A stretch of 64,000 nt of DNA from Catellatospora sichuanensis (GTDB lineage Bacteria > Actinomycetota > Actinomycetes > Mycobacteriales > Micromonosporaceae), in assembly GCF_007483665.1 (NCBI RefSeq), contig NZ_VIQO01000027.1:1-64000 (forward strand). Reading direction: 5' to 3'. Every line of letters begins with the position of its first letter. Position 1 is the stretch's first letter. The notes beneath the pieces were generated by a model. The model was not told the DNA's origin. It did no database searches and saw only the letters and a list, made by a program, of their open reading frames with translations. The translations under genes and the position numbers were made by a program. This document shows positions 7,745 through 16,339 of this stretch, one piece after another.

Positions 7745-8197
7745 TCACGGACCGGAATATCGGTCCGTGACCGCGGGGGACTGTCTATGTGCTCCCAAAT
7801 TGATCACCAGCCGCCACACCGTCTTGCCGGGCTGACTGTAGAGGTCGAACCGGTCGCAGACCTCGTCGGCGATCCGCAAGCCCCAACCGCCTTCGGAGCC
7901 GGGACAGGCAGGGCATGTGCCGGCTTGAAAGGTTCCGCTGTCGGTGAGTTCACTGACGACCGCGCCCTCATCGGCCCATACACGCACGGTCCCCCCTGCA
8001 CGCGTATGCCGCAGCGTGTTCGTGGCGACCTCACTGATCGCCACCCTCAGTGCCGGCAGTCGTTCGGCGTGCAGGCCGACAGCCCGCGCACACTCACACA
8101 CGAACTCACGCACCTGCGTCAGGTCGCTCGGGTTGTCGAAGGTGAGCACTGGGGTGCCCTCGGGAGATGGTCCGAACGGTGCGGTTACCTGATGCAC
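7745..8197 (-). CDS. Anti-sigma regulatory factor, HATPase domain (RsbW/SpoIIAB-like), 150 aa
   Basis: GHKL ATPase of the serine-protein-kinase anti-sigma type. N-box SEVATNTLRH at residues 55-64, G1 box ELTDSG at 83-88, G2 box GGWGLRIADEV at 103-113. Such proteins bind a sigma factor and release it when a STAS protein binds. The ATG at 8197 follows a strong AGGAGGGG. The promoter is a perfect GTTT-N15-GGGTAC, so the kinase would be made by the sigma factor class it may inhibit, a familiar feedback design. The likely antagonist partner is the convergent STAS gene at 7261. Confidence 0.9.
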   Translation of the reverse strand: MHQVTAPFGPSPEGTPVLTFDNPSDLTQVREFVCECARAVGLHAERLPALRVAISEVATNTLRHTRAGGTVRVWADEGAVVSELTDSGTFQAGTCPACPGSEGGWGLRIADEVCDRFDLYSQPGKTVWRLVINLGAHRQSPAVTDRYSGP

Positions 8198-8278
8198 AGT
8201 TCCCCTCCTCCCAAGGCCACCGCCGTGGCTGTTGATCTGTGGGAACGATCGGCCCAGTGACGACAGCTAGTGTAATTT

Positions 8279-8303
8279 GTACCCATTTTGCAGCCGACGA
8301 AAC
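8279..8303 (-). promoter_or_regulatory. SigB/SigF-type promoter (GTTT-N15-GGGTAC)
   Basis: Reverse strand: GTTT at 8303-8300, 15 bases, GGGTAC at 8284-8279; exact match to the general-stress consensus, ~80 bases before the anti-sigma kinase start. Confidence 0.75.
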
Positions 8304-8600
8304 TGCGGTTGACATGCTCGGCGAGGTGCCCGGCGACGACTGATTCGCGGGGCGGCTCTGCCGCTATCGACTGCATCGATCGGGCCGTAGGGGAGCAGGA
8401 GCGACCCAGCCGGAACATGGCGTCGATCATGATCAGCGTTACATCCCGCTCCGCGAACGCAGGGGACTGTAACGGCTGCCGCATAGGAAACTGCGCGGCG
8501 CTTGCGTCCGCGTCTTCGTAGAGAACCGGCAGCGCAGCCTGCTGCCCCGTGCTTAGGATGTGCAAACACGGGGCAGCAGTGGTTGATCGCTCCGCCTAGG
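8304..8600. other. Intergenic region, no gene supported
   Basis: Overlapping short frames exist on both strands but none has a ribosome site or recognisable content; one reverse-strand frame runs back through the kinase promoter. Confidence 0.4.
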
Positions 8601-9143
8601 TCATTGCGGCTTTACGCCGAAGTCCGGCGCCGCCTTGATCAGCGCCTCGTGATGGGCGGTGATGACCGGCATCGCCGCCTCGGCGGCCTCCTTGACCTGT
8701 GCGGCCTCACCCTTGTCTATTTCCTGCTGGGTCGCCTTCATGGACTTGGTGTGAGCTGCGAGCTGCTGCTCGATCCACATCTTGTTGAACTCGTCGCCCG
8801 CGGCGGCGGCCTGGAGCTTGTCTGCCACGGCCTTCTGCTCGGCGTTCGGCTCGGCCGGCAGGCTCACCTTTAGTTCCTGCGCCAGAGCCTTGAGCGACGC
8901 GTCGAGTTTGGCGTGATCGGTGACGAACCGCTGACCGAGGTCCTTGACCGCGGCCGAACTGCTCTTGGCCTGCGCCATCTTCCCGGTCGCGATCTCGGCG
9001 AGATTCGCCTGGTGCGCCGCGACCATCCACGCGGTGTCCTGCTCCGACGGCTGTACGGCGACCGCAGGCGACGCGGCGGCGGTCGCCGTGACCGCCATGG
9101 CCGCACCGGCCAGCAAGACTGCCATCCTTCTCCACAACTTCAT
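8601..9143 (-). CDS. Secreted DUF4142-family protein, 180 aa
   Basis: The ATG at 9143 follows GGAGGGGG. Residues 1-30 are a Sec signal peptide (MKLWRR, hydrophobic Ala/Val core, ending near AVAVQ). The mature part is helical and charged, with a helix pair around RFVTDHAKLDASLKALAQEL and a final ITAHHEALIKAAPDFG, typical of DUF4142 (a ferritin-like four-helix family of exported proteins). Function is undefined in the family. The gene is divergent from the alcohol dehydrogenase, each with its own candidate stress promoter. A 38-codon relic of a similar C-terminus occurs at 62118-62229. Confidence 0.85.
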   Translation of the reverse strand: MKLWRRMAVLLAGAAMAVTATAAASPAVAVQPSEQDTAWMVAAHQANLAEIATGKMAQAKSSSAAVKDLGQRFVTDHAKLDASLKALAQELKVSLPAEPNAEQKAVADKLQAAAAGDEFNKMWIEQQLAAHTKSMKATQQEIDKGEAAQVKEAAEAAMPVITAHHEALIKAAPDFGVKPQ

Positions 9144-9185
9144 CGTGCTCAGCCCCCTCCGTGGCGTGCATTCCATCCCGAACCA

Positions 9186-9212
9186 ATACCCGTCGCGGGG
9201 TAGCCCTGAAAC
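9186..9212 (-). promoter_or_regulatory. Candidate SigB/SigF-type promoter (GTTT-N17-GGGTAT)
   Basis: GTTT at 9212-9209, 17-base spacer (upper limit for SigF-type sites), GGGTAT at 9191-9186, ~42 bases before the DUF4142 start. Confidence 0.5.
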
Positions 9213-9226
9213 GGCTTGGCCTGCAG

Positions 9227-9251
9227 GTTTGCCGATGGCAGAGCGGGGAAC
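9227..9251 (+). promoter_or_regulatory. Candidate SigB/SigF-type promoter (GTTT-N15-GGGAAC)
   Basis: GTTT at 9227-9230 and GGGAAC at 9246-9251, divergent from the DUF4142 promoter and ~70 bases before the dehydrogenase. Confidence 0.5.
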
Positions 9252-9321
9252 GGACATACATGGCAAATGCTGCCCGCAGGGTGGCGGCAGCACAGCTGAC
9301 CAGCATGAAGGGCGGCCACCG

Positions 9322-10503
9322 ATGAAGGCAGTGGTGTGGCACGGCAAGCGTGACGTACGTGTGGACACGGTCGACGACCCCGTTATCCAGGAACCCACCG
9401 ACGCGGTCATCAAGGTGACCTCGACCGGGATCTGCGGTTCCGACCTGCACCTTTACGAGGTGTTGGCACCGTTCATGACCGAAGGCGACATCGTCGGCCA
9501 CGAGCCGATGGGCATCGTGGAGGAGGTCGGCTCGGCGGTCACCCGGCTTAAGCCCGGCGACCGCGTCGTGGTTCCGTTCCAGATCGCCTGCGGCGCCTGC
9601 TTCATGTGCAACCAGAACCTGCAGACCCAGTGCGAGACCACCCAGGTGCGCTCCGAAGGCATGGGCGCGGCCCTGTTCGGCTACACGCGCCTCTACGGAC
9701 AGGTCCCCGGTGGGCAGGCGGAGTACCTGCGGGTGCCGCAGGCCCAGTACGGGCCGATCACGGTGCCGGCCGGGCCGCCAGACGACCGGTTCGTGTACCT
9801 GTCCGACGTGCTGCCGACCTCGTGGCAGGCCGTCGAGTATGCGGCCGTGCCGCAGGGCGGCACCCTGCTGGTTCTCGGCCTGGGCCCGATCGGTGACATG
9901 TCCTGCCGCATCGCGCTGCACCACGGCGTCGGCAGGGTAATCGGTGTCGACCCGGTGCCTGAGCGACGGGATCGCGCCATGGCCCGAGGCGTGGAGGTCC
10001 TCGACCTTGAGGACCAGGACACCCTCGTCGCCCGCATCCGGGACATGACCGGCGGTCGTGGCCCCGACTCTGTCATCGACGCGGTCGGCATGGAGGCACA
10101 CGGCTCACCGATCGCCAGAGCGATGCAGCAGATGACCGGTGTCCTGCCGGACGCCTGGGCCGCCAAGCTCATGGAGACCGCCGGCATCGACCGCCTGGCT
10201 GCGCTGAACCTGGCCATCGAGACAGTCCGCCGCGGCGGCACCATTTCGATCATCGGCGTGTACGGCGGCATGACCGACCCACTGCCCATGATGACCCTGT
10301 TCGACAAGCAGATCCAGATCCGGATGGGCCAGGCCAACGTACGCCGCTGGGTCGACGACATCCTGCCCCTGCTCACCGACGCCGATCCGCTCGGCGTGTC
10401 CGGCTTCGCCAGCCATCGGCTGCCGCTGACCGCGGCGCCCGCGGCATACCAGCAGTTCCAGGAGAAGAAGGACGGCTTTATCAAGGTGCTGCTGCAACCG
10501 TGA
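9322..10503 (+). CDS. Zinc-dependent alcohol dehydrogenase (MDR family), 393 aa
   Basis: The MDR domain order is complete. Catalytic zinc ligand Cys38 in GICGSD, GHE at 59-61, and a structural-zinc set Cys90, Cys93, Cys96, Cys104 with the classical x2-x2-x7 spacing. The Rossmann motif is LGLGPIG (near residue 195). The long insert before IGVYGG resembles the glutathione-independent formaldehyde dehydrogenase subgroup, so aldehyde or alcohol detoxification is likely. The ATG at 9322 was chosen because homology starts at MKAVVWHG; the frame stays open far upstream. No partner gene follows. Confidence 0.9.
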   Translation: MKAVVWHGKRDVRVDTVDDPVIQEPTDAVIKVTSTGICGSDLHLYEVLAPFMTEGDIVGHEPMGIVEEVGSAVTRLKPGDRVVVPFQIACGACFMCNQNLQTQCETTQVRSEGMGAALFGYTRLYGQVPGGQAEYLRVPQAQYGPITVPAGPPDDRFVYLSDVLPTSWQAVEYAAVPQGGTLLVLGLGPIGDMSCRIALHHGVGRVIGVDPVPERRDRAMARGVEVLDLEDQDTLVARIRDMTGGRGPDSVIDAVGMEAHGSPIARAMQQMTGVLPDAWAAKLMETAGIDRLAALNLAIETVRRGGTISIIGVYGGMTDPLPMMTLFDKQIQIRMGQANVRRWVDDILPLLTDADPLGVSGFASHRLPLTAAPAAYQQFQEKKDGFIKVLLQP

Positions 10504-10609
10504 CGCACCGCGTTGGGCTCCGACATCGCGAGCACTGATCGGCGCTGCGATGCACGCAAGCGGATGAGACCGGCAGCGACGTCGGCGTGATCTTTTGCGC
10601 GCTGCGGGC

Positions 10610-11284
10610 TCAGACGAACAATGCGAGATAGATCGCGATGTGGTGGCACAGCGCTGCGAGCAGCGTGCAAGCGTGGAACACCTCGTGGTGGCCGAACACC
10701 GCCGGCCACGGATCCGGCCTCCGTAGCGCGAACAGCACCGCGCCGACGCTGTAGCCGATGCCGCCCACCGCCAGCATGACCAGCGCCAGTGTCCCGGCTA
10801 CGTGAGCGACATCGGGCAGGATCACGACCGCCGCCCAGCCGAGCGCGAGGTAGAGGGGCACGGAAACCGTGCGGGGCGCGTGTGGCCAGACCATCGACAT
10901 CGTGACACCGGCTAGCACGCCAGCCCAGACGATCGACAGCAGCACTGTTGCCTTGGTCCGGCTGAGCAACAGGATGCACAGCGGCGTATAAGTGCCGCCG
11001 ATGAATATGAAGATCATCGCATGGTCGAGTCGGCGCATGATGCGGTAGCCGCGTTCGCTCCAGACCCGGCGGTGGTATAGGCCGCTGACGGCGAACAGAG
11101 CGCAGACGGTGATGCTGTAGATCGCAGTGCTGACGACCGGTGAGAGACCCGGCCGGGTGGCGGCGACACCGACCATGACGACACCGCAGACAGCGGCGAC
11201 GAAGAACCCGTACGCGTGCAGCCGGCCGCGCATACGCGGCTGGCCGAAATCGGCGAGAGCGAGGCGGGGCGAGGTTAGGGTCAC
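10610..11284 (-). CDS. Hemolysin III / PAQR family membrane protein, 224 aa
   Basis: Seven-helix membrane protein of the HlyIII/TrhA group. Signature positions are SGLYHR (~68-73), RRLDHAMIF (~84-92) and FGHHEVFH near the C-terminus; the His and Asp residues form the metal site of PAQR proteins. Family members affect membrane fluidity. Length is standard. The GTG start at 11284 follows GTAAGG weakly. A 10-bp inverted repeat (11291-11300 and 11349-11358) lies immediately upstream and may be a regulatory site. Confidence 0.85.
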   Translation of the reverse strand: MTLTSPRLALADFGQPRMRGRLHAYGFFVAAVCGVVMVGVAATRPGLSPVVSTAIYSITVCALFAVSGLYHRRVWSERGYRIMRRLDHAMIFIFIGGTYTPLCILLLSRTKATVLLSIVWAGVLAGVTMSMVWPHAPRTVSVPLYLALGWAAVVILPDVAHVAGTLALVMLAVGGIGYSVGAVLFALRRPDPWPAVFGHHEVFHACTLLAALCHHIAIYLALFV

Positions 11285-11290
11285 GCCTTA

Positions 11291-11358
11291 CACCAGACGG
11301 TCATGTCGACCCTCCACAGCTTGAATCCGGATCAGCGGAAGCCGCCACCCGTCTGGTG
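11291..11358. promoter_or_regulatory. Inverted repeat upstream of the hemolysin III gene
   Basis: CACCAGACGG at 11291-11300 and its exact complement CCGTCTGGTG at 11349-11358, 48 bases apart. It could be two half-operators or a large hairpin. Confidence 0.35.
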
Positions 11359-11400
11359 ACAAGCCTCTGTATCCGACGCACCGACGTCCTGTGTGGTCGG

Positions 11401-12018
11401 TCAACGGGTGCGACTCGGAGTTCCGGCATGTACGCCCGCGGAGATCTCGACCTTGGCGGGGGTGAGGCCGGTGGTCGTGGTGAAACGGCCCAGTGCCACT
11501 TGGACGTGTCGGCGTAGTTCGTTCAGGTCGGCTCCGGGACGGGTGTCCAGCGTCAGCAGCATGTCGGGCGCGTCGGCGGCGCCGCTGATCATCACGTCGG
11601 CGTGCTGCAGTCGACCCGTCGTAGCCAGGTCGCGTTCCAGGCAGTCGGCGATGGCCCGGTAGCGAACCTGCGTGGTGCCGTACAGGTCATCGGAAGGGCT
11701 CCTGTCGTCGGCGTCACCGAGCCGGTGCGGGTTGTGGCGGCCGAAAACCAGGTCCGGCAGGTGCCGGCGACCGTGAGCGCGTAGCTGGATCCGAAGCAAA
11801 CGGGAGCCGAGCCACGCCACGATCAAGCCTGCGACCAGCACACCCAGGTAGGTCCACGGCTGCCACTGCCGCCACTGCTCGACCAACCCGGGCCACAGCA
11901 ACGGCGAGTCCTGGTAGGTGCCGGGCAGCCGCCCGAGCTTGGCCAGCACGCCGGCCACACCAAGAGCCGTGAGAAGGACGCCGATGACGGTCCAGAGGAT
12001 GCGGTTTCCGGTGTTCAT
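11401..12018 (-). CDS. amaP: Alkaline-shock-response membrane anchor (AmaP-like), 205 aa
   Basis: Two N-terminal membrane helices (about residues 8-30 and 55-75) and a basic cytoplasmic region match AmaP, the membrane anchor for Asp23 in Firmicutes and its actinobacterial counterpart. Last gene of a five-gene operon; its ATG overlaps the stop of the DUF6286 gene. It probably tethers the Asp23 proteins made upstream in the operon to the inner membrane, as part of envelope stress homeostasis. Assignment rests on topology and gene context. Confidence 0.7.
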   Translation of the reverse strand: MNTGNRILWTVIGVLLTALGVAGVLAKLGRLPGTYQDSPLLWPGLVEQWRQWQPWTYLGVLVAGLIVAWLGSRLLRIQLRAHGRRHLPDLVFGRHNPHRLGDADDRSPSDDLYGTTQVRYRAIADCLERDLATTGRLQHADVMISGAADAPDMLLTLDTRPGADLNELRRHVQVALGRFTTTTGLTPAKVEISAGVHAGTPSRTR

Positions 12019-12545
12019 GTCACCCTCCTCGGTTGTCTGAGGGCCACGTGCAGGGCGACGTCATCGCTGGCGCCCAAGCGGCTCATGGCGCGCCGGGCCG
12101 CTCGGGTCACCTCGGGATCGCAGTCCGCCCGGGCGTCCGCGGCTACCGAAACCGACCACGCCGATCGGCGCCCCCGGACGTCCACTCTCGGCAGTCCCAC
12201 GCCGTTGACCCGGGCCACCGCTGCGGCGACCTGCTGCTGCACCGTGCGACGCTGCACCCGCCACGTGACCGCTCCCTCACTGGGCAGGTCGAGCTCCTTG
12301 GGGCGCCAGTGCCGCAACTGACCGGCCAGGATGACCAGTCCAGCCAGCGCTGTCGCGATGGCGGCCAGCAGCACGACACGGCTTGACAACGGTGTGGTGG
12401 TGAGGCGCTGATACCACTCTCGCAGCGGCAGGATCAGCGGTGCCCTGCCGGTCCATGCCGTGCCGGCTTCGGCTGCGGCCACCAGACCGACGATGATCAA
12501 AAGAATCCCGAGCAGAGCGGACGCGACCCGGTTCACGATAGGCAT
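12015..12545 (-). CDS. DUF6286-like membrane protein, 176 aa
   Basis: Two transmembrane segments (residues ~8-26 and ~57-78) and then a soluble C-terminal domain with a VTWRVQRRTVQQQVAAAV pattern, as in DUF6286 proteins that sit in actinobacterial Asp23 operons. The start overlaps the preceding Asp23-like gene by 13 bases and the stop overlaps the AmaP start by four, so expression is tightly coupled. Function unknown beyond association with envelope stress. Confidence 0.7.
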   Translation of the reverse strand: MPIVNRVASALLGILLIIVGLVAAAEAGTAWTGRAPLILPLREWYQRLTTTPLSSRVVLLAAIATALAGLVILAGQLRHWRPKELDLPSEGAVTWRVQRRTVQQQVAAAVARVNGVGLPRVDVRGRRSAWSVSVAADARADCDPEVTRAARRAMSRLGASDDVALHVALRQPRRVT

Positions 12546-12892
12546 CGCTCACCTCCATCTGGGGCCGGTAAGAGGGCGTAGCCCGTGGATGCGGACCGCA
12601 ACGCTGTGTCCGTCACGTCGCCGATCACGACGTCGACACGTCGGGTGTCGCCGCGTTCGGCAAGGACAGCTTCCGCGGCCTGCCCGACCGCGGCCGCCAC
12701 CGGGGCGAGCGGCAGCCGCGCGGCCACGACCGCGACGGTCACCCGTTCGTCGCTGCCGCGTACGCCCGGCACCTGGCCGTGCGCCGACAGGGTCACCACC
12801 GGCACGCCGGGCCCGGCGGTCATCGAGTAGACGCCCGGCAGGGCGGTGACTGCTTCGGCCACCGCCCGTGCCAGCTCGAGCCTCGAACTCAT
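12533..12892 (-). CDS. Asp23-like small protein, 119 aa
   Basis: Begins LELARAVAEAVTALPGVYSMTAG, matching the N-terminal helix and GV(Y/H)xM motif of Asp23/Gls24 domains; the central VTVAVVAARLPLAPVAAAV strand-helix also fits. It is shorter and more diverged than the upstream Asp23 protein and overlaps it by four bases. Likely a partner subunit in the same membrane-tethered assembly. Confidence 0.7.
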   Translation of the reverse strand: MSSRLELARAVAEAVTALPGVYSMTAGPGVPVVTLSAHGQVPGVRGSDERVTVAVVAARLPLAPVAAAVGQAAEAVLAERGDTRRVDVVIGDVTDTALRSASTGYALLPAPDGGERCLS

Positions 12893-13434
12893 TGCACTCG
12901 TGCTTCCTGTTCGCCCGTGTCGTCGGTCTCGACGTGGATGTCGTCGACGTTGATGTTGACCTCGACGACCTTGAGGCCGGTCATGCCCTCGATCTGTTCC
13001 GTAACGTGCTCGCGTACGGCATCGGTGACCTCGACGATGCTCTGGCCGTACCAGGTGACGACGTCGAGGTCGATGGCGGCTTCCCGCTCGCCCACCTCGA
13101 CCGAGACTCCCTGGCTGGCACTGGCGGCGGGATCGTTGCTGGTGCCGGGGATCATTGAGCGCAGCTGGCCGACGCGGCGGGCCATGCCTGCCCCCATCGA
13201 GTAGACGCCGGGCACGTCCTTGGCGGCCAGCCCTGCGATCTTGGCGACGACACCGTCCGCGATGTGGGTTTTGCCGTGGTCGGTGATCAGGGACATGCCG
13301 GTTTGCGGCCGGCTGATCGGATCTGCTGATGGCCGCCGGGCGAGGTCACCTGCCCTGCCCGGGAGGTCCGTTCGCTGGGTGCTGGTCTCGCCGGTGCCGG
13401 CCTCTGCTGGCCGGTCGGTAACCGGACTGGTCAT
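12889..13434 (-). CDS. Asp23/Gls24 family envelope stress protein, 181 aa
   Basis: The ATG at 13434 is chosen because GGAGG lies five bases upstream; an ATG at 13455 has none. Residues 1-50 are polar and Pro-rich. The Asp23 domain follows: KTHIADGVVAKIAGLAAKDV, then GVYSMG, then VEVGEREAAIDLDVVTWYGQS and VVEVNINVDDIHV. Asp23 proteins form abundant membrane-proximal assemblies induced by alkaline or envelope stress. It is the second gene of the operon, after a small membrane protein. Confidence 0.9.
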   Translation of the reverse strand: MTSPVTDRPAEAGTGETSTQRTDLPGRAGDLARRPSADPISRPQTGMSLITDHGKTHIADGVVAKIAGLAAKDVPGVYSMGAGMARRVGQLRSMIPGTSNDPAASASQGVSVEVGEREAAIDLDVVTWYGQSIVEVTDAVREHVTEQIEGMTGLKVVEVNINVDDIHVETDDTGEQEARVQ

Positions 13435-13464
13435 GAGAACCTCCGTGGGTGTCAATGATGTTGA

Positions 13465-13644
13465 TCAGGGCCGGGAACGTGACAGCCGGTCGAACGCCCC
13501 GCGCAGGTCTCCCTCGACCGCGCTGGCGATGACGTAACCGACGATGCCGGCGAACAGGGCTGCCACCAGAACGAGGAAACCCAGCACCGCCCAGATGACG
13601 GCTAGGGCCACACCGATGGCGAACCCGAACTGGCGAGCACTCAT
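13465..13644 (-). CDS. Small membrane protein heading the Asp23 operon, 59 aa
   Basis: The ATG at 13644 follows AGAGGAG. One long hydrophobic segment (residues ~5-35) and a basic C-terminus. Short membrane proteins of this kind (DUF2273-like) accompany Asp23 genes in other bacteria and may help with anchoring. Spacing to the Asp23 gene is 30 bases. Confidence 0.65.
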   Translation of the reverse strand: MSARQFGFAIGVALAVIWAVLGFLVLVAALFAGIVGYVIASAVEGDLRGAFDRLSRSRP

Positions 13645-13737
13645 CGCAACTCCTCTGGTAGCGGACGTGGTGTACCGCCCTGCGACACTCTCGGCCGTCC
13701 ATAGGTCGGCCTTACCCATGAGTCCAGAATGTTGCTT

Positions 13738-13763
13738 TTACCCCTTTGCCGGGGCATCCAAAC
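13738..13763 (-). promoter_or_regulatory. SigB/SigF-type promoter (GTTT-N16-GGGTAA)
   Basis: GTTT at 13763-13760, 16-base spacer, GGGTAA at 13743-13738; ~90 bases before the first gene of the Asp23 operon. It overlaps the stop codon of a decayed gene. Confidence 0.55.
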
Positions 13764-14090
13764 GTGAACGGCGCGTTTCCCGGCCGATGGGCGGTCCACT
13801 GGCCGGGTCGCAGCCGGCGGGCGACGTCGTCGGCTTTGGCGACGGCGTCATGGTGCCTGCACGGTGACTGCCCGGTGGGGGCGAGGGCACGTCGGGGTCG
13901 GGCGGGACCAGGCCGGCGCGCAGTTGCGGGTTTTCGGCGGCGAGGCCGAGCAGTGCCTTGACGATGCTGTATCGGGCGTGCCGGGGGCCCGAGGGTGATG
14001 TGGCTGATGCGGTCGACGGCGGCAGCGGCGTGCAGCCAGCCGCGGGCGGTACAGCACGTGGCCTTCGTCGAGCACGTGATCGAGTTAAGC
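13738..14090 (-). pseudogene. C-terminal remnant of an unidentified gene
   Basis: Reverse-strand frames contain protein-like text split by a one-base loss: AVDRISHITLGP in one frame and HARYSIVKALLGLAAENPQL in the next, then a Pro/Ser-rich tail ending at TAA (13740-13738). Composition is that of a real C-terminus, unlike neighbouring shadow frames. I do not recognise the family. Confidence 0.5.
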
Positions 14091-14099
14091 GGCTCCGGT

Positions 14100-14635
14100 G
14101 GCGCAGGCGGCGACCTCGCTGCGGCCTCCAGGACCCGACGCCTGGCTGACACCCCCGGCGAATTCGAGTGGCGCAGCATAGGGCGCTGCCACCACCGCGA
14201 CGGCTCGGGTCTGGTGCCTTCGACGGCGCGGCGATTGCCTGACGAAGAGTGCCCCCGCGCCCTCATGATCAGGTATTCCAGTAGTTCTGGCTCTTGCATT
14301 TGATGGTCTTGCGGATCGAGGACCTCAATGCAGGTGTCTCGCGCAGTGGCAGTGAAGGTGAGCCCATCCTCGCCGGCCTCTCATCGAAGAAGTCGACGTG
14401 GACCATGCAGCCATACTCGAAGGGATCAGGCTGGTGAACAAGCGCTCTGCTGCTGCCTGCGATGCAGGCGCAGCCAGCCTTGCCACTGCGCCGGAACGGA
14501 TATGCGTCCTGAGAGCAGACCAACTCCTGAAGGGCACGTGGTGTTCTGTATGGCGAGCCGACACCAGCGGCTCAAGATCGTCTCACTTGGTTGCACTTGG
14601 CGCGCGCCCATAAACACGTGACCATGAGCAGGCCC
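14100..14635. other. Intergenic region, no gene supported
   Basis: Short frames on both strands lack ribosome sites and recognisable motifs; G+C is locally lower than in the neighbouring genes. Confidence 0.4.
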
Positions 14636-14639
14636 ATCT

Positions 14640-15055
14640 CAGTTTGTGCGCCGCCGCGACCCGCGCAGGTGTCCTCGGCGACCCGGGGGTGAAGCCCGCG
14701 GTCGAACGCGTTCGCCGCGGAGCACGCAGGTGTCGGTGTCCAGTCCGCACGACACGACGTCGGTTCAGCCACGCCCGGTGATCTTCAGCGCCTGCCGTTG
14801 AGTGCCCTGTAGCCGGTCTTATCGACGACCCCGCAGATGTGCGGCAGCGACGGGGTCAGTAGGTGACATTGTCGGTGTCTTGGCCCGTGCACCTCGTACC
14901 AGTCCAGCATTCGCTCGAATGGCCCGCTGGGATAGCGACCAGAACGCGCCGCCGGCCGCTCGCTCGCGTCACCTGCACGAGACTACGATCGCCGGTTCGA
15001 TATGGCGGCTCGTTGAGGTAGTAGCCCTGCTGCGGGTCGACCACGATCAGCACGC
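14640..15055 (-). pseudogene. Decayed isochorismatase-family (cysteine hydrolase) gene, copy 1
   Basis: The N-terminus VLIVVDPQQGYYLNEPP starts near 15053. After scrambled sequence, GLDTDTCV and then, one frame over, AANAFDRGLHPRVAEDTC appear near 14755-14660. These are the conserved start and the G-(L/T)-x-T-D-x-C-V active-site region plus following helix of isochorismatase-like hydrolases, but frameshifts and deletions separate them. A second fragment of the same motif lies at 33312-33368. Confidence 0.7.
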
Positions 15056-15073
15056 ATGACGCGGATCTACATG

Positions 15074-15694
15074 TCAGGCGACGGCGCTGCGCAACGCCAG
15101 GGGATCGGACGGGGCGTCGCTCTTCGCGGCCTGCATCCGGGCGCCCAGCTCCCGCAGCGCGGTGCGGTTCATGGCTTTGCGCACCAGCGGGAACCACTCC
15201 TTCTCCTCTTCCTCCACGTGGTGGCGTACGTTCTCCATCAGCACGGCCATCTTGGCGTCGAATCGCTCGTCGCGGGCATCGGTGTCGGCCAGTTCCGACA
15301 GCATCCACACCACGACGTGGTGCTCTTCGACGCTTTCCAGGACGTGCTCGGCGGTGTCCGGTGCGGCCTTGCGGGCGGTGGGGTAAAACAGCGTCTCCTC
15401 GATGTACGCGTGCCGCGTCAGCTCGGCGATGACATCAGTAACGATCCGGCGCTTGACGCCGAAGGCGCTGTCACCGGCCTTCTCGAACCGCTTGAACAAC
15501 CCTTCGACGACCTTGTGGTCGGCCTTGAGCATCGCGATCGCGTCTTCTCCGATCGCGGCGGTGCCCGGCAGCGACTTCTTGGGCTGCCCGGCCTTTGCCG
15601 ACGCGGCCGATGCGGCGGAGGTGCTCTTCTTGGAGCGGCTGGGCAGGGCAGTCTTACGGCCGGCGGTCTTGGACGTGCGTGTTGACTGGCTCAC
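15074..15694 (-). CDS. Hemerythrin (HHE) domain protein with basic N-terminal tail, 206 aa
   Basis: GTG start at 15694 with GGGAGG upstream. Residues 1-45 are Lys/Ser/Thr/Ala-rich (many SK, KK and RK steps), resembling histone-H1-like tails. Residues ~50-190 form an HHE four-helix domain: MLKADHKVVEGLFKRFE, a TRHAYIEETLFYP helix, SVEEHHVVVWML and NVRHHVEEEEKEWFP supply the His/Glu set for a di-iron site. Likely binds O2, NO or peroxide-related species in the cytoplasm. No stress-type promoter is evident here. Confidence 0.85.
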   Translation of the reverse strand: MSQSTRTSKTAGRKTALPSRSKKSTSAASAASAKAGQPKKSLPGTAAIGEDAIAMLKADHKVVEGLFKRFEKAGDSAFGVKRRIVTDVIAELTRHAYIEETLFYPTARKAAPDTAEHVLESVEEHHVVVWMLSELADTDARDERFDAKMAVLMENVRHHVEEEEKEWFPLVRKAMNRTALRELGARMQAAKSDAPSDPLALRSAVA

Positions 15695-16339
15695 GATGCC
15701 TCCCGACAGTTGATGCGCGTGTCAGTCGATATGTACATGAAATGACGGCCAGAAACCGGGCAATGGACAACATCGCAGGCCAGGAGTTGACCGGCCGCGA
15801 GCTGCGCGTTACGGCTCGTGCGCCACGCCTGGCCAAAGGGCTCTTCACGATCCGGATAGTGGAGTGCAGCTGTGGCAGCCCGATCGGGCCCTGCTACGGG
15901 GGCGGTCGTGGTCCCGCATCATGCGCAACTCATGCCCATGTCCCGCCGTTCGAAGCGGCAGAGGGTGGAGTCAAACACATCAGGGCCAGCTGCGATGCCG
16001 CAAGCAGCCCGGCAGTCCGGTGGGGGGTCATCGGATCACGCACGCGCATCGGGGCCGGTGCTGCCCGGCAGCCGGCATAGCTTGGTCAAGCGGGCCGGTG
16101 TCCCCATGTCGACGGTCGGCCGGAGAGGACATAGTCGGTACAACGTGACAGCACCTGCTGCGATGAGCGATTTTCGGCGTTGCGCTCGGGGCCAGTTGAC
16201 GGGTCGCGTAATGAATCGCCCAGGGGCAACAGATGGCCAGCCGTGATCTGCTGGTTCGGTACCTGCGGTCGCCGGAGCCGTCCTGCAGCCCGCCGCGGCG
16301 GTTTTGGGGGTTCTGCCGGCACTTTGGCACATTCGGCCG
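15695..16339. other. Intergenic region, no gene supported
   Basis: Frames on both strands are low quality. The stretch next to 15694 holds the hemerythrin ribosome site and probably its promoter; I could not pick a convincing -10/-35 pair. Confidence 0.4.

Noticed and set aside
8185-8565. 126-aa reverse-strand frame upstream of the anti-sigma kinase
   Set aside because: No ribosome site, overlaps the kinase start and its perfect promoter, and no recognisable motif.
8707-10979. Very long reverse-strand frames opposite the alcohol dehydrogenase
   Set aside because: Antisense shadows of a clear enzyme gene, caused by high G+C codon usage.
14398-14613. 71-aa forward frame
   Set aside because: No ribosome site and no conserved features; composition is only marginally protein-like.
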